5,927 bases of DNA, from positions 1 to 5,927 of the forward strand of contig SXXZ01000050.1 of NCBI GenBank assembly GCA_005789375.1, in the 5' to 3' direction. The DNA is from Verrucomicrobiales bacterium (GTDB lineage Bacteria; Verrucomicrobiota; Verrucomicrobiae; Limisphaerales; UBA9464). This document shows positions 1-5,927 of the stretch, in pieces. How positions within the stretch are numbered: position 1 is the first letter of the stretch; the number at the start of each line of letters is the position of its first letter. The translations under genes were made by a program, and so were the position numbers. The notes beneath the pieces are model-generated. The model did not search any database, had not been told where the DNA came from, and was given only the letters and a program-made list of their open reading frames with translations.

Positions 1-2
1 CC

Positions 3-278
3 CAACCGGTCGATTTCGGCAATTTCTACGAACTCTACGCCATCGCCGCGGCGGTCCTCGGCGGGTGCAGTTTGCGCGGCGGTGAAGGTTCAATTCTGGG
101 AGTGATTATCGGCACGGCCCTCATCCTGGTGCTGCGCAACGTGGTGACGCTGGTGACCAACCACAGCAACATCGAGTTCGCCATCATCGGCGCGGTCATC
201 CTAGCGGGCGTCGTCACCGACGAACTGGTCAAACGCTACGCCATCCGCCGCCGCGCCGCCCGAGAGTTGGCGCAGTAA
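3..278 (+). CDS. Sugar ABC transporter permease, RbsC type (C-terminal part only)
   Basis: This is the 3' end of a gene whose start lies left of the window; the frame is open from base 3 to a TAA stop, giving 91 residues. The stretch AIAAAVLGGCSLRGGEGS (residues 13-30 of the visible part) matches the cytoplasmic-loop signature of RbsC/XylH-type permeases of the BPD_transp_2 family, where it is usually A-I-A-A-x-x-x-G-G-x-S-x-x-G-G-x-G. It is followed by two hydrophobic segments (about residues 31-51 and 59-72) and a basic tail rich in Arg, as expected for the C-terminus of an inner-membrane permease. Members move ribose, xylose or related sugars together with an ATPase and a periplasmic binding protein; those partners are not in the window and may lie to the left. 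The substrate cannot be told from this fragment. Family call is firm, specificity is open. Confidence 0.85.
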   Translation, partial: QPVDFGNFYELYAIAAAVLGGCSLRGGEGSILGVIIGTALILVLRNVVTLVTNHSNIEFAIIGAVILAGVVTDELVKRYAIRRRAARELAQ

Positions 279-458
279 GGGGCTTGCATAGGGTACCCGC
301 TGCTCAAACAAATCGGGCTCAGAACTCAGCCGTGCCTTCGCCACTTCGGATGGATGATTTGCCGTCCCTTGAAATAAAAGACCCGGCGCGAAGGCCAGTC
401 GGGGTTGGGGGCGCAACGGGGACTTAATCACGGATACCCCGAAATAGATGGAGAGAGG
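279..458. other. Intergenic gap between convergent genes
   Basis: About 180 bp between the permease stop and the RES toxin stop. No convincing reading frame, tRNA or promoter was seen. It contains a perfect 8-bp inverted repeat, GCCTTCGC at 334-341 and GCGAAGGC at 388-395, with a 46-nt loop and no following T run. An 8-bp palindrome GGGTACCC lies at 291-298. A repeat of this size is expected about once in four gaps of this length by chance, so a terminator is not claimed. Transcription from both sides must end somewhere here or be antisense to the opposite gene. Confidence 0.5.
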
Positions 459-914
459 TCAGATCAACCGGGGATCGAAGGAGAACGGCATAGGCTTGCC
501 GATATGGATCCTTTTGAAATCAGAATGCCCTGGGTTGAGCAGGTAGTTGAGTTCTGCTGAGATAATAACACTGGGCAGTTTCAGCACTGCCGAGCGCGAC
601 TCCTTCACCCACCGATCGCCAATTTCGGCTGTTGAAGGCGGGGGCGGCTCCTCCTTCCAGTTAGCAGGCAGGTCCATCGCAGCAACCGTCTCCACGAGCG
701 CCTCGTCGAACTCGATCGGGATGGCTGCATACTTGAAAGCCACGGGTGGATTCAAGTGAACCAGTGTTTCAAGGGCCGCGAGAGAAAGTGTGGCGCTCGT
801 GTAAACCACCCGCGTCCCACGCGAGTTCCACCGCCCGCCAAAAAGCCAGGCTCCCTCGCCATCAAAAGCAGCGGAGCGACGGTCTTCCCGCACGATGCGC
901 CAAACCCGCGTCAT
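459..914 (-). CDS. RES-domain toxin (NAD+-degrading) of a toxin-antitoxin pair
   Basis: A 151-residue protein that is almost entirely one RES domain (PF08808, COG5654). The family-defining residues are present: Arg28 in GGRWN, Tyr38 in VVYTS, Glu49 in LAALE and Ser115 in KLPSV. These correspond to the active-site Arg, Tyr, Glu and Ser of characterised RES toxins. Other typical blocks are EIGDRW (97-102), NYLLNP (123-128) and the C-terminal FDPRLI. Length is usual for the compact bacterial form. Characterised relatives (MbcT of Mycobacterium tuberculosis, Res of Pseudomonas putida and Photorhabdus) break down NAD+ in the cytoplasm by phosphorolysis or hydrolysis and stop growth. The ATG start overlaps the antitoxin stop in TGATG, so translation is probably coupled; no strong Shine-Dalgarno sequence precedes it. 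No active-site residue is missing, so it is probably functional. The identity of the NAD+ reaction is inferred from the family. Confidence 0.93.
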   Translation of the reverse strand: MTRVWRIVREDRRSAAFDGEGAWLFGGRWNSRGTRVVYTSATLSLAALETLVHLNPPVAFKYAAIPIEFDEALVETVAAMDLPANWKEEPPPPSTAEIGDRWVKESRSAVLKLPSVIISAELNYLLNPGHSDFKRIHIGKPMPFSFDPRLI

Positions 915-1447
915 CAGGAATAGACCCCGTATTCAATGCGCCCGAGGAGATTTTCAACCTCGCGGGCTCCGATCTCTGTTTTCGCATACTCCAAAGGCAC
1001 GGCGCCACCGAGGCCGAACTGCGGAGCATTGAGCCATCGTTTGGCATCCCCGAGATTGCCGAAGACCTTCAGAGCAAATCCCAAGAGCCTCGCATAGCGA
1101 ACCACACGATCGGAAACGGCGGGCGATAGTTTTCTAGAATCACCCTTCCGACGGTGGAAGGTCGCTTTGGAAATACCCAACATCGGAGCCAGCCTCTCGG
1201 ACACCACGGCGAGACAGGTTTGCAAATCCTGAAGCTCCCGGAACGGCAGGCCGACCTGAAGGACCTCAACCAGCTTCGATGGCGTGAATTTCATCGCAGT
1301 GGATGAAGCCGCGTGTCCTTGAACAAAGAATTGGACCACCCCTTCTCCTGGCAACCTCGAGACGGCGGCCGCGGGTCGAGGCTTACGGCGGACGATCTCA
1401 CGCGGAGCGGCAGCCTTTGATTTCGGTTGGGTGTCAGACTTTCCCAT
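914..1447 (-). CDS. Xre/ParS-type antitoxin with DUF2384 domain, partner of the RES toxin
   Basis: A 177-residue protein and first gene of the operon. Residues 1-50 are rich in Lys, Arg, Ala and Pro and look disordered. Residues 54-130 fit the Xre-like helix-turn-helix region of these antitoxins, with the recognition part around LGISKATFHRRK (90-101). Residues 131-177 are the DUF2384 domain (PF09722, COG5642): GDAKRWLNAP, then GGAVPLEY, then TEIGAREVENLLGRIEYGVYS-like spacing ending at the C-terminus. In known complexes this C-terminal part blocks the RES active site, and the HTH part represses the operon. The ATG at 1447 is used because the frame extends fully to it; no clear Shine-Dalgarno sequence is seen. 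A shorter form from the internal Met52 would still contain both domains. The stop shares one base with the toxin start (TGATG). Family assignment is strong; autoregulation is inferred. Confidence 0.92.
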   Translation of the reverse strand: MGKSDTQPKSKAAAPREIVRRKPRPAAAVSRLPGEGVVQFFVQGHAASSTAMKFTPSKLVEVLQVGLPFRELQDLQTCLAVVSERLAPMLGISKATFHRRKGDSRKLSPAVSDRVVRYARLLGFALKVFGNLGDAKRWLNAPQFGLGGAVPLEYAKTEIGAREVENLLGRIEYGVYS

Positions 1448-1456
1448 CTGAGTCTA

Positions 1457-1485
1457 TGGGTAGCCTCAACTGAGACGATCGTCAA
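1457..1485 (-). promoter_or_regulatory. Possible promoter of the antitoxin-toxin operon
   Basis: Read on the minus strand, TTGACG (1485-1480) matches the -35 consensus at five of six positions. Seventeen bases further on lies TACCCA (1462-1457), a poor -10 match. The operon needs a promoter in this 83-bp gap unless it is read from the upstream cassette. The -35 box overlaps the 10-bp palindrome, so a bound repressor would block it. The weak -10 keeps confidence low. Confidence 0.25.
1465..1483. promoter_or_regulatory. Candidate operator: adjoining inverted repeats upstream of the antitoxin
   Basis: GACGATCGTC (1474-1483) is a perfect 10-bp palindrome. It directly adjoins the inverted repeat CTCA-AC-TGAG (1465-1474), sharing base 1474. 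A direct CTGAG repeat occurs at 1448-1452 and 1470-1474, 22 bp apart, close to two helical turns. The cluster lies 18-36 bp upstream of the antitoxin start, where Xre antitoxins typically bind their own promoter. The position is suggestive, but the repeats are short and the function is an inference. Confidence 0.35.
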
Positions 1486-1530
1486 TCGCCAGCTCGTGGG
1501 ATCCATCACGCACCCAAAACCGCACGAGCC

Positions 1531-3012
1531 CTACAAGATGGCCCGGATGGGCTGAACCTCCTCGACGCCGACGAGCTTCTGGTCGAGGCCGCCGTGGAAG
1601 AAACTCAGGTGGTTGGGATCCAGACCCATGAGATGCAGCACCGTGGCGTGGAGGTCCTTCACATGCAGCGGATGCTCGACCGCGTTGGCTCCGATGTCAT
1701 CAGTCTGACCATGGCTCACCCCGCCCTTCACCCCGCCGCCGGCCATCCACATGGTGAATCCGTAGGCGTTGTGGTCGCGGCCGGTGCCCTTCTCGTATTC
1801 CGCCGTGGGCTGCCGACCAAATTCACCGCCCCACACGATCAGGGTCTCCTCGAGCATGCCTCGTTGTTTGAGATCTTGGATTAAGCCTGCAATGGGCTTG
1901 TCGGTGCGGCCGGCATGGAAATTGTGGTTCTTCTCGATATCGGTGTGGGCGTCCCAGTTGTCGTCGTTGTGGGCCCCGCCGGCATAAAGTTGAATGAAAC
2001 GAACCCCCCGCTCGACCAAGCGACGCGCCAAGAGACAGCGACGCCCGAACTCCTCGGTGCGCGAATCGTCGAGGCCATAAAGGCGACGAGTCGCCTCGGT
2101 CTCACGCCCCAAGTCCACCGCCTCTGGCGCATGCCGCTGCATGTTGAAGGCCAGTTCGTAGCTGGCGATGCGGGCGGCGAGGTTGGAGTTCTCGGGGTGC
2201 AGGGCGGCGTGGTCGGCGTTGAAGGCTTGCAGCGCATCCAGTACGCGACGCTGGGTACCGCCACTCATGCCAGACGGACGTTGAAGGTCGAGGATGGGAT
2301 CCCCAGCAGACCGAAGGACAGTGCCCTGATAGGTCGCTGGCATGTAACCACTGGCCCAGTTTTTGGACCCAGAAATCGGGCCTCCAATGGGATCGAGCAT
2401 CACGGCAAACCCCGGAAGGTTCTCACTGGCTGTGCCCAGGCCGTAGTTGACCCACGAGCCCAGGCACGGGCTACCCGAAAGGATCTTGCCCGTGTTCATT
2501 TGCAGCATCGCCGATCCGTGAATGGGCGAATCGGCCGTCAGTGAGTGCAAGAAGGCAATGTCGTCGACACAGCCACCGATGTGCGGGAAAAGATCGCTGA
2601 CCCATTTGCCACTTTGCCCATAACGCTTGAAGTCCCACTTGGTTCCGACGACGCGACCCTCGTTGCGCTTGCCGCCACGGCCGAAGGTCTTCACCGCGAT
2701 CGTCTTGCCGTCCAAGGCGTTGAGCTTGGGCTTGTGATCGAAAGTATCGATGTGGCTCGGCCCACCATACATAAAGAGGAAGATGACGCTCTTGGCCTTG
2801 GCGGGATAATGCGGTCGCTGGGGCTTCTGGGCATTCGCATCTTTTCCCATTGAAGCCCCGGAACTGGCCTGAACTTTGGCACCCTCCAACGCCATCAAGC
2901 CAGCCAGGGCAGTGCCTGTAAAACCAGCCCCGGCTTGCCAAAGGAATTCACGCCGGGTGCGCCGACAGAAAGGCCCGGATTTTCCAGAGGGAATCGATGC
3001 GTGCGGCGTCAT
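1531..3012 (-). CDS. DUF1501 protein, Tat-exported, alkaline-phosphatase/sulfatase-like fold
   Basis: A 493-residue DUF1501 protein (PF07394). The start at 3012 is chosen because its ATG forms a 4-bp ATGA overlap with the upstream stop and leaves a normal leader; an earlier in-frame ATG at 3054 would add 14 residues inside the upstream gene. Residues 19-24 (TRREFL) are a twin-arginine motif, followed by a hydrophobic stretch to about residue 41, so it is probably folded in the cytoplasm and exported by Tat. Family blocks in order: GGPSHIDTFD (83-92), AHNDDNWDAH (347-356), WGGEFGRQP (394-402), GRDHN (411-415) and HPLHVKDLHATVLHLMGLD (447-465). The Asp/His-rich blocks resemble metal ligands of the alkaline phosphatase superfamily. 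No C/S-x-P-x-R formylglycine motif is present, so it is not an ordinary sulfatase. Length is typical. The activity of the family is not known; the pairing with DUF1549/DUF1553 is characteristic of PVC bacteria. Confidence 0.93.
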   Translation of the reverse strand: MTPHASIPSGKSGPFCRRTRREFLWQAGAGFTGTALAGLMALEGAKVQASSGASMGKDANAQKPQRPHYPAKAKSVIFLFMYGGPSHIDTFDHKPKLNALDGKTIAVKTFGRGGKRNEGRVVGTKWDFKRYGQSGKWVSDLFPHIGGCVDDIAFLHSLTADSPIHGSAMLQMNTGKILSGSPCLGSWVNYGLGTASENLPGFAVMLDPIGGPISGSKNWASGYMPATYQGTVLRSAGDPILDLQRPSGMSGGTQRRVLDALQAFNADHAALHPENSNLAARIASYELAFNMQRHAPEAVDLGRETEATRRLYGLDDSRTEEFGRRCLLARRLVERGVRFIQLYAGGAHNDDNWDAHTDIEKNHNFHAGRTDKPIAGLIQDLKQRGMLEETLIVWGGEFGRQPTAEYEKGTGRDHNAYGFTMWMAGGGVKGGVSHGQTDDIGANAVEHPLHVKDLHATVLHLMGLDPNHLSFFHGGLDQKLVGVEEVQPIRAIL

Positions 3013-4973
3013 TCGAGGTAAAGGAATTCGTTGAGGTTGAAGGCCAGAAGGCAAAACGCATCTAGGGCTGCGGTCGCACCCAAGCCTTCCTCAGAGGTCA
3101 ATAATTGAAGCAAAGCTACTCCGCGCGAAATCTCGAGGTCCGAAGGCGGACGCGTGGTGACCCGATGCAGCGCCCGCCGCACCTGCGCTTGGGGTTGGCT
3201 CCCCACCTCGGCGCGGATGCGGTCGGCTAGCACACGGGCTTGTTCGTTGAAGAAGGATCCATTGAGCATCCCCAGCGCTTGAGTCGGCTGAGTCGTCGCG
3301 AAACGCACCGGAGTGGAGCGGTCGGTTTCTGCCAAATCGAAGGAGAGCAACACCGGCGAAAGCAGCGAGCGTTTCACATGGATGTAAATACTCCGGCGTG
3401 CCTGTTCCACTTTGGGCGAATCGCCCCATCCCTTCCCGGGCACGGATTGACTGGCAAGCACCTCCTTGGGCAAGGCCACATACATTCCGGGACCGTACAT
3501 CCTCGGATTGCCCGAGCCTCCCACCCACAACACTGAGTCGCGAATTTCCTCAGCGGTCAATCGACGCATGTCGAATCGGGAGAACAAGTCGTTCGCGGGA
3601 TCCGCCTTCAGGGCTTCGGCCGTCGGCGTGGCCGAGGTTTGATACGACTGCGAGGTCAGAATCAACCGGTGCAACCGCTTGAGACTCCAACCCTCTTGAA
3701 TGAAGTATCCAGCCAACCAATCGAGCAGTTCTGGATGCGTGGGAAGGCTTCCTTGGACTCCGAAGTCACTGGGGGTGCGCACCAAACCTCGGCCAAAATG
3801 ATGCTGGAAGACCCGGTTGACGATGACCCGTGCGGTCAGCGGGTTGTCGGGCGAAGCAATCCAATCGGCCAAGGCCCGACGACGTCCGGAGGAACGCCCC
3901 GAAGCCGGCGGGATAACCGTAGGAACGGACGCACCGAGCACTCCAGGAAACCCCGGTTGCACCTCTTCACCGAGGCTGCCCGGATTACCCCGACGCAACA
4001 AATGAGTCACTGGAGCGACGGGACCTGGCTCGGTCACGGCCAAGGCTTTGGCTTGTTTGTCGCCGGGCAACGGCACCTCGTCCGTGCCGCCTCCATTGCG
4101 GTAAGGGTGGATGTTCCGGAAAAACGCCAAGAGCGAGTAATAATCTCGCTGGGAAATCGGATCGATCTTGTGGTCGTGACAACGGGCACAATCGACCGTC
4201 AGCCCCAGAAACACCTGACCCGTAGTCGCAACGAGATCATCAAGTTGATCGTACAATGCGAGATCCTTGTCGGCCGGGTCGTTGTCCCAAATCCCCAATC
4301 GATAGAAACCCGTGGCGATCAGGCCATCGGCACCACTGTCCGGAAGTTCATCTCCAGCCAATTGTTCCCGAATGAACCGGTCGTAGGGCTTATCGCTGTT
4401 GAATGCTCGAATGACGTAGTCGCGGTACCGCCAGGCGTTTGGTTTAGCCTCGTCGGTCTCGTAACTGTTGGTCTCAGCAAAGCGCACTAGATCTAGCCAA
4501 TGACGTCCCCACTTCTCGCCGTAATGCGGGGACTCCAGCAAGCGATCAACCAGGTTTTCCCAAGCTTGTGCAGATGGGTCGTGAACGAAGGCCTCGACGG
4601 CCTCGGGCGTCGGAGGCAAGCCGGTGAGATCGTAGGTGACCCTTCGAATCAACGTCGTCCGGGTCGCTGCCTTCGGAACCGTCAGGCCCTTTTGCCGCAG
4701 GCGCTCAGCGATGAAGGTATCAATAACATGACCGGGCACCTCACCCTGCCTCTGCGCCGCCCAGGCCGGCGGCACCGTCTGCCGCACGGGTTGGAAGGAC
4801 CAATGTGAACGCCTCGGATCCCGCGACGGAACGGAGTTTGAAGAGGTCGACGAAATCAAAGATCCGCCTTCAGCGCCTGCGCCCGCGACGGACAGCATCG
4901 CCACTAATCCCAGTATTAGCGCAGCAACGCAGTCCGTCAGCCGACTCCGAATAGAGGCCAAACACGGTGCCAT
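3009..4973 (-). CDS. DUF1549/DUF1553 exported protein with CxxCH motif (PSCyt2-PSD1, short form)
   Basis: A 654-residue protein. Residues 1-35 are a Sec-type signal peptide with hydrophobic core VAALILGLVAMLSVA and a likely cut after AGAGA. Residues about 82-290 are DUF1549 (PF07583, PSCyt2): LIRRVTYDLTGLPPTPEAV, LLESPHYGEKWGRHWLD, and CARCHDHK at 262-269. Residues about 322-635 are DUF1553 (PF07587, PSD1): THLLRRGNPG, NPLTARVIVNRVFQHHFG, RLTAEEIRDSVLW, and the end NLNEFLYLE. CARCH (262-266) is a CxxCH motif of the kind that binds haem c and is conserved in the family, but haem binding here is not proven. The protein lacks the N-terminal PSCyt1 cytochrome domain and any LamG-like insertion found in many members of about 800-1100 residues, so it is a compact form, not a truncation: both ends look complete. 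It starts 11 bp after the propeller gene and overlaps the DUF1501 gene by 4 bp, so co-expression is very likely. Substrate and reaction are unknown. Confidence 0.93.
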   Translation of the reverse strand: MAPCLASIRSRLTDCVAALILGLVAMLSVAGAGAEGGSLISSTSSNSVPSRDPRRSHWSFQPVRQTVPPAWAAQRQGEVPGHVIDTFIAERLRQKGLTVPKAATRTTLIRRVTYDLTGLPPTPEAVEAFVHDPSAQAWENLVDRLLESPHYGEKWGRHWLDLVRFAETNSYETDEAKPNAWRYRDYVIRAFNSDKPYDRFIREQLAGDELPDSGADGLIATGFYRLGIWDNDPADKDLALYDQLDDLVATTGQVFLGLTVDCARCHDHKIDPISQRDYYSLLAFFRNIHPYRNGGGTDEVPLPGDKQAKALAVTEPGPVAPVTHLLRRGNPGSLGEEVQPGFPGVLGASVPTVIPPASGRSSGRRRALADWIASPDNPLTARVIVNRVFQHHFGRGLVRTPSDFGVQGSLPTHPELLDWLAGYFIQEGWSLKRLHRLILTSQSYQTSATPTAEALKADPANDLFSRFDMRRLTAEEIRDSVLWVGGSGNPRMYGPGMYVALPKEVLASQSVPGKGWGDSPKVEQARRSIYIHVKRSLLSPVLLSFDLAETDRSTPVRFATTQPTQALGMLNGSFFNEQARVLADRIRAEVGSQPQAQVRRALHRVTTRPPSDLEISRGVALLQLLTSEEGLGATAALDAFCLLAFNLNEFLYLE

Positions 4974-4984
4974 GGAAACTCAGT

Positions 4985-5911
4985 TCACTTGCGCGGCGGC
5001 AAGATGGCGACCACCGGGGTCGAATTGCCAAAGCGGGTGAAATCCTTCCAGGCCCAAACCACCTTCTTCTCGTGGGTCACTTCGATGAACTGGGGATTCT
5101 CCGGACCAGCATGGCAGTTGCCGATGAGCGTATTGCCATTAGGCAGGCGATCCACACAGGTAATCCAAGCCAGCGTGATGCCGTTGAGATCGTTCTGGCT
5201 CACCTGCCACACGATCTTTCCCGCGCGATCTACCTCGAGAACGCTGTGGCTATTGCCGCCGCCGATGAGGGTGTTTCCATTGGCCAGTCGGATGGCGCTG
5301 TAGGCCTGATTGCCCCAGGCTTCTGGACCATGACCACCCTTGCGCTCCTTGCCAAAGAGAGGGATGTCGTACTGCCAGACGATCTTGCCTTTGGCATCGT
5401 ATTCACGGATCCGACCGTCGGCCTCATGGGTCACCAGGTAATTGCCATTGGCGATCTTGCGGACCCGGCGGGTATCGGAATGCGCGTTCGGATGATCGAC
5501 TTGCAACTTCACCTCGCGCTGCACCTTGCCGTCATGATCCACCTCGATGATCCGGGCCGGGCCGGACTCGGCGATCATCGTTAGGCCATTTTCTACCCGC
5601 TGAAAGGCATGCACCTCGACCGGTTTGCCGGGGTTGGCCTTTGCCGCGTCGTATTCCCAAACCACTTTCTTGTCGCGGTTGACCTCTTGAACCTTTGTCC
5701 ATCCCTGCTGAAGGAGCACGTTGCCATTGGGCAACACGTGCGCATCGTGGATGGCACCGACAGGGATCTCCCACTCGAAGGAACCATCCGGCGCGAGGAT
5801 AGCCAGACGGTGGGTCGAATCATCAGCAGCGAGGATCCGGCGGCCCGGAATCGACAGGTCAGCAGCGTGGATCGCGAGGGTGGCGGTGACGGCAAAGATT
5901 CTGGCCAACAC
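4985..5911 (-). CDS. Exported six-bladed beta-propeller protein (PQQ-like/arylsulfotransferase-like repeats)
   Basis: About 308 residues built of six repeats with the pattern NGNxLI...EVDxxGKxVW. The blade-start motifs are PNGNVLL (61-67), ENGLTMI (107-113), ANGNYLV (154-160), ANGNTLI (210-216) and PNGNTLI (257-263), with RRILAAD (24-30) opening the first blade. Strand-end motifs are KKVVWEY, GKIVWQY, GKIVWQV and KKVVWAW. Histidines recur in the loops (55, 58, 101, 140, 144, 194). The N-terminus (about residues 1-17) is a short signal peptide ending near HAAD, so it is probably periplasmic. The start used is GTG at 5911. No Shine-Dalgarno sequence precedes it and the frame stays open to the window edge (codons for G-S-R-L-A), so the true start may lie further right. 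It resembles PQQ-binding-like or arylsulfotransferase-type propellers but no cofactor site can be confirmed; a binding or scaffold role is equally possible. It is the first visible gene of the cassette, 11 bp before DUF1549/DUF1553. Confidence 0.85.
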   Translation of the reverse strand: MLARIFAVTATLAIHAADLSIPGRRILAADDSTHRLAILAPDGSFEWEIPVGAIHDAHVLPNGNVLLQQGWTKVQEVNRDKKVVWEYDAAKANPGKPVEVHAFQRVENGLTMIAESGPARIIEVDHDGKVQREVKLQVDHPNAHSDTRRVRKIANGNYLVTHEADGRIREYDAKGKIVWQYDIPLFGKERKGGHGPEAWGNQAYSAIRLANGNTLIGGGNSHSVLEVDRAGKIVWQVSQNDLNGITLAWITCVDRLPNGNTLIGNCHAGPENPQFIEVTHEKKVVWAWKDFTRFGNSTPVVAILPPRK

Positions 5912-5927
5912 GGCCAGACGAGAGCCA

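Noticed and set aside
334..395. 8-bp inverted repeat in the convergent gap as a bidirectional terminator
   Set aside because: The loop is 46 nt and neither side has a T tract; chance occurrence is not unlikely.
746..1129. Plus-strand open frame of 127 codons across the toxin-antitoxin junction
   Set aside because: Antisense to two genes with clear family motifs; no domain of its own.
1492..1529. Inverted repeat GCTCGTG/CACGAGC (1492-1498 and 1523-1529) as a terminator after DUF1501
   Set aside because: Only 7 bp with a 24-nt loop and no T run; readily expected by chance in a gap of this size.
1915..2544. Plus-strand open frame of 209 codons
   Set aside because: Antisense to the DUF1501 gene; low-complexity Val/Gly-rich translation with no domain signature.
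1531..3012. DUF1501 protein as a true sulfatase
   Set aside because: The fold family may be related, but no C/S-x-P-x-R formylglycine site is present.
3013..3054. Upstream ATG at 3054 as the DUF1501 start
   Set aside because: It would overlap the preceding gene by 46 bp and put extra residues before the twin-arginine leader. The ATGA overlap start at 3012 is more typical.
3639..4490. Long plus-strand open frame of 283 codons
   Set aside because: It lies wholly antisense to the DUF1549/DUF1553 gene, whose family motifs are unmistakable. Its translation shows no recognisable domain and is a by-product of GC-rich codon structure.
4967..5584. Plus-strand open frame of 205 codons
   Set aside because: Antisense to the propeller repeats; the apparent pattern mirrors the repeat codons on the other strand.

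Overview
The window reads as a piece of a PVC-superphylum genome, most likely Verrucomicrobiota or Planctomycetota. The main evidence is a minus-strand pair made of a DUF1549/DUF1553 protein carrying a CxxCH motif and a Tat-exported DUF1501 protein; this pairing is greatly expanded in those phyla and uncommon elsewhere. Base composition is GC-rich: a hand count gives about 66% for 1681-1860 and about 59% for 481-900. The taxonomic call is an inference from gene content only.

Layout, left to right. Positions 3-278 (+) hold the last 91 codons of an RbsC-type sugar ABC transporter permease that begins outside the window. A gap of about 180 bp follows, between convergent genes. Positions 459-1447 (-) are a two-gene toxin-antitoxin operon, with the Xre/DUF2384 antitoxin first and the RES-domain toxin second. 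The two are joined by a TGATG stop/start overlap. A short gap (1448-1530) contains nested inverted repeats that could be the antitoxin's operator. Positions 1531-5911 (-) are a tightly packed three-gene cassette. In transcription order it encodes an exported six-bladed beta-propeller protein, the DUF1549/DUF1553 protein (11 bp later), and the DUF1501 protein (4-bp ATGA overlap).

How the parts may work together. All three cassette products carry export signals: two look Sec-type and DUF1501 looks Tat-type. They probably act in the periplasm or at the cell surface and are probably co-transcribed. The biochemical role of DUF1501/DUF1549/DUF1553 proteins is not established, so no substrate is assigned. 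The RES toxin is expected to deplete cellular NAD+ when free, and the antitoxin to bind it and repress the operon. The toxin-antitoxin pair has no evident functional link with either neighbour and looks like an accessory module between an ABC-transporter locus and the exported-protein cassette.

No tRNA, rRNA, CRISPR array, insertion sequence or phage gene was seen. All genes match known family patterns. The most interesting points are the toxin-antitoxin control region and the composition of the three-gene cassette; nothing here clearly amounts to an undescribed system.
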